From the NCBI RefSeq assembly GCF_965222285.1, contig NZ_OZ244942.1, positions 434,001 through 498,000 of the forward strand: 64,000 nucleotides of DNA. The letters are read 5' to 3'. A program made the translations under genes and the position numbers. Shown piece after piece: positions 9,012-17,746 of this stretch. The notes under the pieces are model-generated. The model did no database searches, was not told the origin of the DNA, and worked only from the letters and a program-made list of their open reading frames with translations. This DNA is from Tepidicaulis sp002389665 (GTDB lineage: Bacteria > Pseudomonadota > Alphaproteobacteria > Parvibaculales > Parvibaculaceae). Every line of letters begins with the position of its first letter. The stretch's first letter is position 1.

Positions 9012-9464
9012 ATGCGTACGCTTCTTCTCGCTTTGAGCTTTCTGTTCGTCCTGCCGGCTGGGCCGCTTTTTGCCGACGAAGAAGCGGAAACGCCCGTGCC
9101 CGCGCGGCGGATCGAGCGCGGCGAGGTCATTCGCGAGGCGGATTTGCGCCTTGCCGCGGTGGAAACGCGCCAGCTGCGCCCCGACAGTCTTTTGGATGAA
9201 GGCGCGATTGTCGGCATGGAAGCGCGCCGCACCTTGCTGCCCGGCCGCGTCATTTCCTCCCTCGCATTGCGCGCGCCGCTCATGGTGGAAAAGAACTCGC
9301 AAGTCTCCGCCCTTTACCGGGACGGCACGCTGGAGCTCAACCTTCTGGCGCTTGCCCAGGATGACGGCATGAAAGGCGACACGGTGCGCCTCACCAATCC
9401 TTCCACCGGCAACACGGTCTATGCCGTGGTCACCGGCCCCTCCCGGGCCCGGATCACCCATTAA
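9012..9464 (+). CDS. flgA: P-ring assembly chaperone FlgA (short, SAF domain only)
   Basis: A 150-residue periplasmic FlgA, which helps FlgI assemble into the P-ring. A signal peptide (LLLALSFLFVLPAGPLFA) leads into the SAF-type domain with the GEVIREADLRLAAVE start and the C-terminal GDTVRLTNPSTGNTVYAVV block. Enterobacterial FlgA is about 220 residues; here the N-terminal domain is absent, as in several alphaproteobacteria. It follows flgG by 4 bases and is translationally close to flgH, which supports the call. Confidence 0.85.
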   Translation: MRTLLLALSFLFVLPAGPLFADEEAETPVPARRIERGEVIREADLRLAAVETRQLRPDSLLDEGAIVGMEARRTLLPGRVISSLALRAPLMVEKNSQVSALYRDGTLELNLLALAQDDGMKGDTVRLTNPSTGNTVYAVVTGPSRARITH

Positions 9465-9476
9465 GGGAGCCTGCCC

Positions 9477-10205
9477 ATGCGCCGCCTCTTCATTATTTGC
9501 TGTGCTCTTCTTCTTGCTGCCGGCTGTTCGCGGCTGGAGCGCGTGGGTCAGGCACCGGACTTTTCTCCCATGGTGGTGGGTGAGCACGGAGAAGGCGCGC
9601 CGCGCCAGATTTCCTTTCCCATGCCCGGCGATATGACGAAGAAGCGCAATTACGCCTCGCTCTGGCAAACGGGCGAGCGGGAATTTTTCGCCGATGTGCG
9701 CGCCAAGAAGATCGGCGATATCGTGACCGTGCTCATCGATATCGATGACAAAGCGCAGCTGCGCAATTCCTCCGAGCGCTCGCGGGAAAATTCCGAAAAC
9801 GCCTCGCTCGATGCAGGTCTCGGCCTGCAGCAGGTGGTGGAAGATAAAATCCGCGAACTCGATTTCGACCAGGGCGTCGATCTCGGCAGTTCCAGTCTGT
9901 CGCGCGGGCGCGGTGACATCAACCGCAACGAACAGATCAATCTGCGCATTGCCGCCGTGGTGACGGATGTGCTGCCCAACGGCAATCTGGCCATTGCCGG
10001 GCGGCAGGAAGTGCTGGTGAATTACGAAATGCGCGATCTGCGCATCACCGGTGTCATCCGGCCCATCGATATCGATGCGGAAAACCAGATCGAATACAAG
10101 GACGTGGCCGAGGCGCGCGTTGCCTATGGCGGGCGCGGCATGCTCTCGGACGTGCAGCAGCCGCGCTATGGCCAGCAGGTCTACGACATTCTGATGCCCT
10201 GGTAA
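9477..10205 (+). CDS. flgH: Flagellar L-ring lipoprotein FlgH
   Basis: A 242-residue outer-membrane lipoprotein forming the L-ring. The signal peptide ends in the lipobox LLAAGC, giving an acylated Cys near residue 16. Family blocks are present: NYASLWQTGEREFFADVRAK, VGDIVTV-like KKIGDIVTVLIDIDD, and the C-terminal NGNLAIAGRQEVLVNYE. Length is usual. It lies 12 bases after flgA and is followed by motB. Confidence 0.95.
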   Translation: MRRLFIICCALLLAAGCSRLERVGQAPDFSPMVVGEHGEGAPRQISFPMPGDMTKKRNYASLWQTGEREFFADVRAKKIGDIVTVLIDIDDKAQLRNSSERSRENSENASLDAGLGLQQVVEDKIRELDFDQGVDLGSSSLSRGRGDINRNEQINLRIAAVVTDVLPNGNLAIAGRQEVLVNYEMRDLRITGVIRPIDIDAENQIEYKDVAEARVAYGGRGMLSDVQQPRYGQQVYDILMPW

Positions 10206-10236
10206 GGCCCCACAGTCGAAAGAAAAAGAGGCCGCA

Positions 10237-11412
10237 ATGGCGCGTATGGCAGAAACCCCGCAGGAAGTCGTGATCGTCCGTGTGAAGCGGCACGACCATG
10301 AGCTGGAAGGCGCCCATGGCGGCGTCTGGAAACTGGCTTATGCCGATTTCGTCACCGCGATGATGGCGTTCTTTTTGCTGATGTGGCTCGTCAACGCGAC
10401 GACGGAAGAACAGCGCGACGGGATTTCCGCTTATTTCAACCCCATGGCCGTTGCGACCGGCGCGTCCGGCACGGACGGGTTGATGGCGGGGCGCACCGCC
10501 GATACCGAAGGCTCGATGACCGCGCCGAACGGGGAAGGCGAGCGCCCGCACCCGGTTTCCGCACCGCCCTCCGTTTCCACCATCGGCACGGAAAAACGAC
10601 GTCCTCAAGGGGCGGAAGAAGGCCGCGGGGTGAGCGCGTTCAAAGATTCCGCTGCTCAGCACGAGCCGCCGCTCACCGCGCAGCTTCCCTCCGAGCCCAT
10701 GAAAATCGGCGAGACGGCGCCCGTTGCCGTTGCCGCCTTCAACGACCCCTTTGCCGAGCCGAGCGAAAAGATGGCGCAGCTTTATCAGGATGCGCGCGCG
10801 CCCGCCGAGCTCGATGCCGCGGCCTTCGAAGAGCATGAAGGCGAAAAGTCAGCTCAGAAAATCGAACCTTTCGATGGACCGGAAGCGGGCGCGCCCGGCA
10901 AGGCCGCGCTCAGCGAAAGCGAACTTCTGGCGCATCTGGAACAGGGCGAGCAGCTGGAAGGGCTGAAGCAGAAGCTCCTGGAGAACCTGCGCGAGTTGAT
11001 GGAGAAAAAGGGCCTCAATGAGAATATCCGCCTCAATATCGAGGAGGAGGGCCTGCGCATCCAGATCATGGATGACAATAAATTTTCCATGTTCGCGGTC
11101 GGTTCCTCGGATGTGACGGCGGAAACGGCTGCGATCATGCAGGCCGTGGCCGAAGTGCTGGAAGACGTGCCGAACGGGCTGATGATCACCGGTCACACGG
11201 ACGCATTGCCTTACAAGGGTACGCGGAACTATTCCAACTGGGAACTTTCTGCGGATCGGGCGAATGCCGCCCGCCGCCAGCTTCTTCTCAACGGGCTGGC
11301 GCCCGAGCGTGTCCTGCGTGTCGAAGGGCATGGCGACCGGCGCCCGCTCATCGAGGAAGATACGTTCGATCCGCGTAACCGCCGGATTTCCATTCTGGTT
11401 CTGGCGAAATGA
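10237..11412 (+). CDS. motB: Flagellar motor stator protein MotB
   Basis: A 391-residue stator subunit that pairs with MotA to form the ion channel and anchors to peptidoglycan. The single N-terminal membrane segment carries the essential Asp in YADFVTAMMAFFLLMW (residues about 34-49). The OmpA-like peptidoglycan-binding domain is C-terminal (ITGHTDALPYKG, ELSADRANAARRQLL). Between them are roughly 180 residues of acidic, Pro/Ala-rich linker, longer than in the classical protein of about 310 residues. It is the last gene of the flgF operon, while motA lies 28 kb away on the other strand. A start at MAETPQ three codons in is possible. Confidence 0.9.
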   Translation: MARMAETPQEVVIVRVKRHDHELEGAHGGVWKLAYADFVTAMMAFFLLMWLVNATTEEQRDGISAYFNPMAVATGASGTDGLMAGRTADTEGSMTAPNGEGERPHPVSAPPSVSTIGTEKRRPQGAEEGRGVSAFKDSAAQHEPPLTAQLPSEPMKIGETAPVAVAAFNDPFAEPSEKMAQLYQDARAPAELDAAAFEEHEGEKSAQKIEPFDGPEAGAPGKAALSESELLAHLEQGEQLEGLKQKLLENLRELMEKKGLNENIRLNIEEEGLRIQIMDDNKFSMFAVGSSDVTAETAAIMQAVAEVLEDVPNGLMITGHTDALPYKGTRNYSNWELSADRANAARRQLLLNGLAPERVLRVEGHGDRRPLIEEDTFDPRNRRISILVLAK

Positions 11413-11430
11413 ATGCGAAGGGCGCGATTT

Positions 11431-11460
11431 TTTATTCCCAGCTTAAACATCGCGCTCTAG
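11431..11460 (+). promoter_or_regulatory. Shared flagellar promoter element, flgE operon copy
   Basis: TTTA at 11431-11434, 8 bases, TTAA at 11443-11446, 10 bases, CTAG at 11457-11460 followed by CGTC. It lies about 100 bases before flgE. The proximal half is almost identical to the flaF copy (CAGCTTAAACATC). Confidence 0.55.
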
Positions 11461-11558
11461 CGTCAATCTGCGCCGGTTAGACGGCGCGGCATCCCAAGAA
11501 GGGCTCTGCGTCCCCAAGAAAAGGCGGGGCATGCTTGCGAGAGTAACAGGAGCTTGCA

Positions 11559-12833
11559 ATGAGCCTTTTGGGTGCCATGCGCGCCGGCGTTGCCGGGTTG
11601 AAAGCGCAGTCGATCAAATTCGGCGCGATCGCCGACAATATTTCCAATTCCAGTACCGAAGGGTACAAGCGCGCCAGCGTCGAGTTTACGACCATGGTCA
11701 CGCAGTCGCCGAGCCGCACGAATTATACCGCAGGCGGTGTGCTGCCGTCCGTGCGCACCGAAATCGGTAAATCCGGCAGCCTCATCACCTCGACGAGTGC
11801 CACGGATATGGCGATCGGCGGGCGCGGTTTCTTCACGGTCTCCAAAAATCCGGGCGATCCGAACCGCACTTTCTCGCTGACCCGCGCAGGCTCCTTCATT
11901 CCCGACAAGAACGGCAATCTCGTCAACCGGGCGGGCTATTATCTGGAAGGCTTTGCACTGAACCCGGACGGCACTTCCGTCATTCCCTCTCCCTCGCGCG
12001 ATACGTTCGGCGATATGGAGACCGTGAATATCGCCAATCTCGGTTTTGCCGGCCAGGCGACGGCGAATATCGACTTTGCCGCGAACCTGCCCCAGCAATT
12101 GACGGGCACGGGCACGCCCACGGCGCCGGTCGAAACCTCCATGACTTATTTCGATCCCCTCGGCGCGTCCCGCCGCCTGACGCTCGAATGGCAGCCGGAT
12201 ATCGCAACGCCCAACCAGTGGACGCTGAACGTCATCGACTATGACGGCACGAATATCGGCTCCGTCGACTACACGTTCCACAATGCCGGCGCGCTGGCCG
12301 GGGCACCGCAGACCATCACGACGGCGCTGCCGTTTGCGAACGGCACGGCGACGCTTACCACCGTGGACGGGCAGAATATCGACCTCAAACTCGGCGCCGT
12401 GGACAGTTTCAACGGCGTGGTGCAGTTCGTCGGCGATTATGCGCCGAACCGCATCAACGCGGACGGCTCGCAGATCGGCCAGCTCCAGAAAGTGGAGATC
12501 GACAAGGACGGTACGATGTTCGCGATCTTCAATAACGGTCAGCGCACACCGGTCTACCAGATCCCGCTCGCCGATGTACCCAATACGGACGGGCTCGTCT
12601 CCGAAGACGGCAACGTTTTCCAGCTTTCCCAGGCCTCGGGTGCCGTGCGTCTCTGGGATGCCTTGAGCGGGCCGACGGGCGAGGTGATCGCCAATGCGCT
12701 GGAAGCTTCCAACGTCGATATCGCCGAAGAGCTGACCGAACTCATTCAAACCCAGCGCGCCTATTCCTCGAACGCCAAAATCTTCCAGGCGGGCGATGAA
12801 ATGCTGACGGAGCTGAGCAGGCTCAAACGCTAG
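11559..12833 (+). CDS. flgE: Flagellar hook protein FlgE
   Basis: A 424-residue hook subunit. The N-terminal rod/hook signature is FGAIADNISNSSTEGYKRAS, the middle has the FlgE TSMTYFDPLGASRRLTLEW region, and the C-terminal ELIQTQRAYSSNAKIFQAGD closes the D0 domain. Length is within the usual 400-430. An ACAGGAG ribosome site precedes the ATG. It opens flgE-flgK-flgL. Hook length is presumably set by the fliK gene at 35820. Confidence 0.95.
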   Translation: MSLLGAMRAGVAGLKAQSIKFGAIADNISNSSTEGYKRASVEFTTMVTQSPSRTNYTAGGVLPSVRTEIGKSGSLITSTSATDMAIGGRGFFTVSKNPGDPNRTFSLTRAGSFIPDKNGNLVNRAGYYLEGFALNPDGTSVIPSPSRDTFGDMETVNIANLGFAGQATANIDFAANLPQQLTGTGTPTAPVETSMTYFDPLGASRRLTLEWQPDIATPNQWTLNVIDYDGTNIGSVDYTFHNAGALAGAPQTITTALPFANGTATLTTVDGQNIDLKLGAVDSFNGVVQFVGDYAPNRINADGSQIGQLQKVEIDKDGTMFAIFNNGQRTPVYQIPLADVPNTDGLVSEDGNVFQLSQASGAVRLWDALSGPTGEVIANALEASNVDIAEELTELIQTQRAYSSNAKIFQAGDEMLTELSRLKR

Positions 12834-12851
12834 GCGTATTTTGAGGAAGCT

Positions 12852-12873
12852 GCCTGAGTAAAAAAACTCAGGC
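12852..12873 (+). promoter_or_regulatory. Perfect hairpin in the flgE-flgK spacer
   Basis: GCCTGAGT, a 6-base all-A loop, then ACTCAGGC: a perfect 8-bp stem. No T-run follows on the plus strand, so it is not a standard terminator. It ends 17 bases before the flgK start and could act as an mRNA processing or stability element separating abundant hook from scarce junction protein. Confidence 0.6.
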
Positions 12874-12890
12874 GGGGAAACGGAAAGACG

Positions 12891-14369
12891 ATGAGTATTT
12901 CACAGGCCATTCAATCCGCCTTGAGCGGGCTGAACGCAACCCAGACCCAGGCGGCGATTGTCAGCCGCAACATCTCAAACGCGCAGACCGAAGGCTATGT
13001 GCGCAAGGATGTAGAGCTGGGCAGTCTCGTCGTCGGCGGCTCCGGGGCGGGCGTTTCGGTGCTCTCCATCTCACGGACGGTGGACGAATTCCTCATCCGC
13101 GATGTGCGCACCGCCGCCTCCCGTGTCGGCTATCAGGAAACCTTGAGCGCCGCGCTTTCCCTTTATACCGATCTCGTCGGCCAGCCGCAGGACGAGCGCT
13201 CGCTCGCCTCGGCGCTGGGCGAGTTTCAGCGCGAGCTGGCGCTTCTGGGTGAGAATCCGGAAGACGTGGCACTGCAGCAGGCCGTTGCCGCCAAGGCGCG
13301 GGATCTGACGGGTGTTTTCAAGAACACCGACAGCGCCATCCGCCAGCTGCGTGAAGACGCCGATGCACAGATTTCCGGTACGGTGATCAATATCAACCGG
13401 GACCTGAGTGAAATTCACCGGCTGAATCTCGAAATTCAAGGCCGGGGGCGTGACGGCGATATTGGTGATCTGCTCGATCAGCGCGACAGGTTGATCGATA
13501 AGCTGTCGCAGGAAATCCCGATCAATGTGCTGCCTTCCAATAATGGCGTGACAATCCTGACACGGGGCGGGGTGACGCTGCTCGATAGCGAAGTGCATCC
13601 TCTTTCTTTCGCCGCCTCGCCGGTTATCCCGCCGAATGCCGCCTATACACCGCCTCCCGGCCCCTCCGCTTTGAGCGGGCTGACCGTGGACGGGGTGGAT
13701 ATTGCACCGGGCAGCAATTATCCAGGCGCGCTCGATGGCGGCAAACTCGCCGCGCATTTTGAAATCCGCGACCGGCTGATGCCGCGCTTTCAGCGCCAGG
13801 TTGATGAACTGGCAAGTCAGCTCACCGCCGCCTTTCAGAATGCGGATGCGACGGTAACGGGTGTGGCGCCGAACGATACCGGCCTCTTTACCGATGCGGG
13901 CGCGGCGCACGACCCGCTGGCCTATGCGCCGGGTCTTGCCGGGCGCATAGGACTCAATGCTCTGGTTGACCCGCTGGCGGGCGGCGATCCTTCACGTATC
14001 CGCGATGGGGTGCACGCGGCCGTACCAGGCGCGGCGGGCGATCCGACACAGATCCAGGCCTTCAGCTCGGTCTTCACGCAAACCTTCGGTTTCGATCCGG
14101 CGGCAGGCATTCAAACCTCCGCGACGCTGCTCAATTACGCCTCAAATGCTTCCTCGGACGCGCACACATTGCGCAGCACGGCGCAGAATAATGCGAAGTC
14201 GGAAACCATTGCCTTTGACAGCCTGTCCAATTCGCGCCTCAGCAAGGACGGGGTCAATATCGACGATGAAATGCAGAAAATGCTGAGCATCGAACGCAGC
14301 TATGCCGCCAGCGCGCAGGTCATCTCTGCCGCCAACCGCATGCTCGATCAGCTGCTGGCCTCGTTCTAA
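12891..14369 (+). CDS. flgK: Hook-filament junction protein FlgK (HAP1)
   Basis: A 492-residue hook-associated protein joining hook to filament. The N-terminus has LSGLNATQTQAAIVSRNISN and EGYVRKDVELG, the usual FlgK start, and the C-terminus has the GVNIDDEMQKMLSIERSYAA block that defines the family. Length is usual for alphaproteobacterial FlgK. It lies 57 bases after flgE, with a perfect hairpin in the gap, and is followed 14 bases later by flgL. Confidence 0.93.
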   Translation: MSISQAIQSALSGLNATQTQAAIVSRNISNAQTEGYVRKDVELGSLVVGGSGAGVSVLSISRTVDEFLIRDVRTAASRVGYQETLSAALSLYTDLVGQPQDERSLASALGEFQRELALLGENPEDVALQQAVAAKARDLTGVFKNTDSAIRQLREDADAQISGTVININRDLSEIHRLNLEIQGRGRDGDIGDLLDQRDRLIDKLSQEIPINVLPSNNGVTILTRGGVTLLDSEVHPLSFAASPVIPPNAAYTPPPGPSALSGLTVDGVDIAPGSNYPGALDGGKLAAHFEIRDRLMPRFQRQVDELASQLTAAFQNADATVTGVAPNDTGLFTDAGAAHDPLAYAPGLAGRIGLNALVDPLAGGDPSRIRDGVHAAVPGAAGDPTQIQAFSSVFTQTFGFDPAAGIQTSATLLNYASNASSDAHTLRSTAQNNAKSETIAFDSLSNSRLSKDGVNIDDEMQKMLSIERSYAASAQVISAANRMLDQLLASF

Positions 14370-14383
14370 GCGGGAGAGAAAAG

Positions 14384-15439
14384 ATGAATATCGGCTCCGT
14401 ATCCACGCTCGCCATGTCCCTGCAGGCCCGCAAAAGCGTTGCCGACACGCAGCGCGAGCTTTTGCATCTGCAAGGTGAGCAGGCGACCGGCAAGAAGCGT
14501 GATGTGGCAGGCGATCTCGGCGCCTTGACCTCCCGCGACATTCTGCTGCGCGAGGCCTTCAGCGAGGCCGAAGGCTTCATCACCTCCAACAAGACGCTGG
14601 CCTCACGCCTTGAAATTACCCAGGCGAGCCTGACGGGTGCGCGGGACAATGCCAATTCGTTCATTTCCAATATCGTGGCGGCATTGCACGGCGAGGTCGC
14701 CATCGAGCTTATTCCGGACGCTGCGCTCGATCTCATCGGCAATCTGGAAGGCGCGCTCAATACATCCTTCGGCGGGCGCTCGATTTTCGCGGGCACCGCG
14801 GTCGACCAGCAGGCATTGCAGCTCAACGATCAGGTGAATGGCGGGACGGGCTTTGCGCCCATGCAAGTCATTCAGGACGTAATTGCGGCCAAGCCGCCGG
14901 TCACGGACGCGGCCACGCTGAACGACCTTCTGACCGGACCCGATGGTATTTCGACCGTTTTCGACAGCACGCATACCAATGCTGCCTACCGTTTCAACAC
15001 CACCTTCTATAATGGCAACACCCAGGGCGTGACCGCGCGGATCGATGCGGAAACGACGGTGAATGCCGGTGCGCGGGCGGATGATCCGGGCGCCCGGCTG
15101 ATCATGGAAGCCGCCTATGCGCTGGCCGCCATCGATCCTGCCTCCATGCCGAGTGTGGAATACCGCACGGTGCTGGAAAGCGCGCTCGACAAGGTGCAGC
15201 GCGGCATCGGCCTTCTGGAGCAGACCCAGGCCATCTTGGGTCTTTCCGAACAGGCCATCGAGCGGGCACAGACGCGCCACGATCTCACCTTGAATGTCGC
15301 CACCCGCCAGATCAACGAGCTGGAAGGCGCAGACCCGTATGAAACGGCGGTGCGTCTTTCCAATGCGACGACGCAGATCGAGGCGACGTTCTCCATCACC
15401 GCGCGTCTCAGCCGCCTGTCGCTGATGAATTATCTTTAA
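14384..15439 (+). CDS. flgL: Hook-filament junction protein FlgL (HAP3)
   Basis: A 351-residue flagellin-like hook-associated protein. The N-terminal coiled region (LQARKSVADTQRELLHLQGE) and the C-terminal DLTLNVATRQINELEGADPYETAVRLSNA block match FlgL, with the AGTAVDQQALQLND insertion in the middle. It is exported after FlgK to form the second junction layer. It ends the flgE operon; the next promoter element begins 12 bases after the stop. Confidence 0.9.
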   Translation: MNIGSVSTLAMSLQARKSVADTQRELLHLQGEQATGKKRDVAGDLGALTSRDILLREAFSEAEGFITSNKTLASRLEITQASLTGARDNANSFISNIVAALHGEVAIELIPDAALDLIGNLEGALNTSFGGRSIFAGTAVDQQALQLNDQVNGGTGFAPMQVIQDVIAAKPPVTDAATLNDLLTGPDGISTVFDSTHTNAAYRFNTTFYNGNTQGVTARIDAETTVNAGARADDPGARLIMEAAYALAAIDPASMPSVEYRTVLESALDKVQRGIGLLEQTQAILGLSEQAIERAQTRHDLTLNVATRQINELEGADPYETAVRLSNATTQIEATFSITARLSRLSLMNYL

Positions 15440-15450
15440 GGGCGTAAAAC

Positions 15451-15480
15451 CGAAACCCGGGTTTAAAGCCGCGCCTCTAG
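15451..15480 (+). promoter_or_regulatory. Shared flagellar promoter element, flgB operon copy
   Basis: CGAA at 15451-15454, 8 bases, TTAA at 15463-15466, 10 bases, CTAG at 15477-15480. It is 30 bases before flgB, with the same AAAACCGAAACCC context as the copies at flgF and fliK. Confidence 0.6.
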
Positions 15481-15509
15481 GCTGAACTTAGTCAAAAGGA
15501 GACGGACGG

Positions 15510-15905
15510 ATGGAACCTTTCGGTATCTCGCTTTTCGGTCTTGCCAGCGACCGCATGTCGTATCTTGCGATGCGCCATCAGCTGGTGGCGGAAAATGTCG
15601 CCAATGCGAACACGCCGGGCTATGCGGCGCGCGACCTCAAGCCCTTCGATCAGGAATTGAGCGCGGCGGAAGTGCGCCTTGCTCAGACCCGGAAGGGGCA
15701 TTTGGAACTTGCGAGCACGGCAAGCGGCAATCTGAAAGTCGATGCGAAAACCAAGACCTGGGAAATCGTGCCCTCCGGCAACAGCGTCTCGCTGGAACAG
15801 GAAATGCTGAAAGCCTCGGAAGTCGTCACCTCTCATGCGCTGGTCTCCAACGTCTATAAAAGCAGCTTCAACATGCTGAGCACGGCGCTCGCAGGGCCGC
15901 GGTAA
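15510..15905 (+). CDS. flgB: Flagellar proximal rod protein FlgB
   Basis: A 131-residue proximal rod subunit, usual length. The rod signature LVAENVANANTPGYAARDLK lies at residues about 28-47 and the C-terminal helix (LEQEMLKASEVVTSHALVS) ends the protein. It opens the compact run flgB-flgC-fliE-fliQ, all early export substrates or apparatus parts. An AAAGGAGAC ribosome site precedes the ATG. Confidence 0.94.
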   Translation: MEPFGISLFGLASDRMSYLAMRHQLVAENVANANTPGYAARDLKPFDQELSAAEVRLAQTRKGHLELASTASGNLKVDAKTKTWEIVPSGNSVSLEQEMLKASEVVTSHALVSNVYKSSFNMLSTALAGPR

Positions 15906-15922
15906 GGGAAGGGAATAATCTC

Positions 15923-16342
15923 ATGTTCGATCCTTTAAGCGCGGCCATGTCGATCGCGAGCTCTGGCCTGAAAGCTCAAAGCCAGCGCCTGCGCGTTGTG
16001 TCGGAAAACGTCGCCAACGCCAATTCCACGGCGCAGGTGCCGGGCGGCGATCCTTACCGGCGCAAGACCATCACCTTCGATGCCGAACTCGACCGGGCGC
16101 TCGGCGCGTCCAAAGTACAGGTGAAGTCCATCGGCGTCGATAAATCCGATTTCAAACTCATCCACGACCCAAGCCACCCGGCGGCGGCTGAGGATGGATA
16201 TGTGAAACTACCCAATGTCTCCGCGCTGGTCGAAATGGCCGATATGCGCGAGGCGACGCGGTCTTATGAAGCCAATCTCAACATCATCGATCAGGCCCGC
16301 AAAATGGTGATGCGGACCACCGATCTGATGCGCCGGGGTTAA
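15923..16342 (+). CDS. flgC: Flagellar proximal rod protein FlgC
   Basis: A 139-residue rod subunit of usual length. It carries LRVVSENVANANSTAQ at the N-terminus, the FlgC-specific GDPYRRKTITFDAEL, and the C-terminal MVEMADMREATRSYEANLN-like block (here LVEMADMREATRSYEANLN). It lies 17 bases downstream of flgB. Confidence 0.95.
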   Translation: MFDPLSAAMSIASSGLKAQSQRLRVVSENVANANSTAQVPGGDPYRRKTITFDAELDRALGASKVQVKSIGVDKSDFKLIHDPSHPAAAEDGYVKLPNVSALVEMADMREATRSYEANLNIIDQARKMVMRTTDLMRRG

Positions 16343-16353
16343 GGAGAACGATC

Positions 16354-16686
16354 ATGGCGGCTGTCGGTTTCGTCGGTCAGGCGGCAAAACTCTACGAAGA
16401 GGCAAAAACCTTCGGCACAGGCGTAACCAATGGCCCGGCCAAGGTGAAAGAGCCGAGCAAGGCGGATGCGGCCGAGTTTTCTAATTTTGTGGAAAACATG
16501 GTTTCCCAGTCCGTGGGCACGCTGCGCCAGGCGGAAAGCGTGTCGGCAGCCGGCATCAGCGGCAAGGCAAGCGCCCAGCAGGTGGCCGAAGGCGTGATGG
16601 CGGCGGAACTAACGCTGCAATCGGCTGTCGCCATCCGCGACAAGCTCGTCTCCGCCTATCAGGAAATCATGCGCATGCCGGTTTGA
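16354..16686 (+). CDS. fliE: MS-ring/rod adaptor FliE
   Basis: A 110-residue protein linking the MS-ring to the proximal rod, one of the first exported substrates. The C-terminal half is the diagnostic part: ASAQQVAEGVMAAELTLQSA followed by VAIRDKLVSAYQEIMRMPV. Length is usual. It is 11 bases after flgC, and fliQ starts 23 bases after its stop. Confidence 0.94.
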   Translation: MAAVGFVGQAAKLYEEAKTFGTGVTNGPAKVKEPSKADAAEFSNFVENMVSQSVGTLRQAESVSAAGISGKASAQQVAEGVMAAELTLQSAVAIRDKLVSAYQEIMRMPV

Positions 16687-16709
16687 CGGCGGATAAGTTT
16701 GGGGCAGTC

Positions 16710-16976
16710 ATGAACGAAGCAGATGCCATTGACCTGATCCGCGATGCGGTGTGGACGGCTTTTCTCGTCACCTCGCCCATGCTGGTGGTGGGCATGCTGG
16801 TAGGCATCGTCATCGCGCTCTTGCAGGCGCTGACCCAGGTGCAGGAAATGACGCTCACCTTCGTGCCCAAGATCGGCGCCATTCTGGCCGTCGGCGTGAT
16901 TTCCGCGCCCTTCATCTATCAGGGGCTTTCCCGTTTTGCGTTCGACCTTTTCGAGCGCGTCGCCACAGGATTTTAG
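16710..16976 (+). CDS. fliQ: Flagellar export gate protein FliQ
   Basis: An 88-residue two-helix membrane subunit of the FliPQR export gate. MNEADAIDLIRDAVWTAF, the first helix (PMLVVGMLVGIVIALLQALT), the QVQEMTLTFVPKI loop and the second helix are all classical. The ATG at 16710 restores the standard length; an in-frame TTG at 16683 overlapping the fliE stop would add 9 residues without precedent. FliP and fliR are in a separate minus-strand operon here. Confidence 0.94.
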   Translation: MNEADAIDLIRDAVWTAFLVTSPMLVVGMLVGIVIALLQALTQVQEMTLTFVPKIGAILAVGVISAPFIYQGLSRFAFDLFERVATGF

Positions 16977-16984
16977 GAGAGCTC

Positions 16985-17656
16985 ATGCCCGCGCCCATGT
17001 ATCACGCAACGCTTGCGAGCCCCGGCCCGATGAAGGCGGACCGGGCGGGCGCCGTGCAAAAGGGCGGCGGCGATCTCGATTTCGGCGATTTTCTCGATGC
17101 CATCAACCCGCTGCAGCATTTGCCGGGCATTTCCACGCTTTATCGGGAAGTGACGGGAGACACGATCAAAGCACCGATGAAAATTCTGGGCTCGGCCATT
17201 ATGGGCGGCCCGCTCGGCGTGATCGGCGCGATTGTCGACACTGTAATCGAGGAAGTGACGGGCAAGGATATGGGCGCCCATGTCATGGCTTTTTTGACGG
17301 GTGAGGATGAAGGCCCGCAATCCCCGGTAACTGTTGCCGGGGCGCAGGCGCCGGAAGAAAGAGCTCGCGTCACCATCGATATTGCAAGCGCCCGGCCTGT
17401 GCCCGGCGCCGAGGAGGCCCGGCTCGATCTCGCTGCGGCACCCCCGCCGCCGGCTCCGGCTGCAAGCGTGAGGGAGCCGGAAGCTATGCCGGCACCCGGC
17501 AAGGTCGCGCCGCTTCAGCTCGCCTCCGTGACCGAGAGCAGCGCCTATGAAGGCACGCAAATCCCCCGCGAGCTGATGGAAGCGCTTTACCGCATGCACC
17601 AGCAGCAATACCAGGACGCCCATTATGAGCGCCCCGGCATGGACACCCGGTTTTAG
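16985..17656 (+). CDS. Unknown conserved flagellar-operon protein (NPLQHLP...TGD domain)
   Basis: A 223-residue protein whose function I do not know. Residues about 35-100 form the likely conserved core: NPLQHLPGISTLYREVTGDT, a Gly-rich SAIMGGPLGVIGAIVD stretch with membrane-like character, then EEVTGKDMGAHVMAFL. Residues 105-180 are Pro/Ala-rich and probably disordered; the C-terminus is polar with several Tyr/Gln (MHQQQYQDAHYERPG). It starts 8 bases after fliQ with an AGGAGAG ribosome site, so it is translated from the same transcript, and it ends just before the fliI promoter element. From memory, similar cores occur beside fliQ in other alphaproteobacteria. Confidence 0.72.
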   Translation: MPAPMYHATLASPGPMKADRAGAVQKGGGDLDFGDFLDAINPLQHLPGISTLYREVTGDTIKAPMKILGSAIMGGPLGVIGAIVDTVIEEVTGKDMGAHVMAFLTGEDEGPQSPVTVAGAQAPEERARVTIDIASARPVPGAEEARLDLAAAPPPPAPAASVREPEAMPAPGKVAPLQLASVTESSAYEGTQIPRELMEALYRMHQQQYQDAHYERPGMDTRF

Positions 17657-17680
17657 GTGTCCCTTTTCAGGCCGCAGAAC

Positions 17681-17710
17681 TTATACCCCCGTTTAAACGC
17701 CGCTCTTTAG
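17681..17710 (+). promoter_or_regulatory. Shared flagellar promoter element, fliI operon copy
   Basis: TTAT at 17681-17684, 8 bases, TTAA at 17693-17696, 10 bases, TTAG at 17707-17710 followed by CGTTG. It lies about 35 bases before the fliI start. Confidence 0.55.
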
Positions 17711-17746
17711 CGTTGCCTAAGGCCGGAAACGGCTCTCTTTTTGGCA

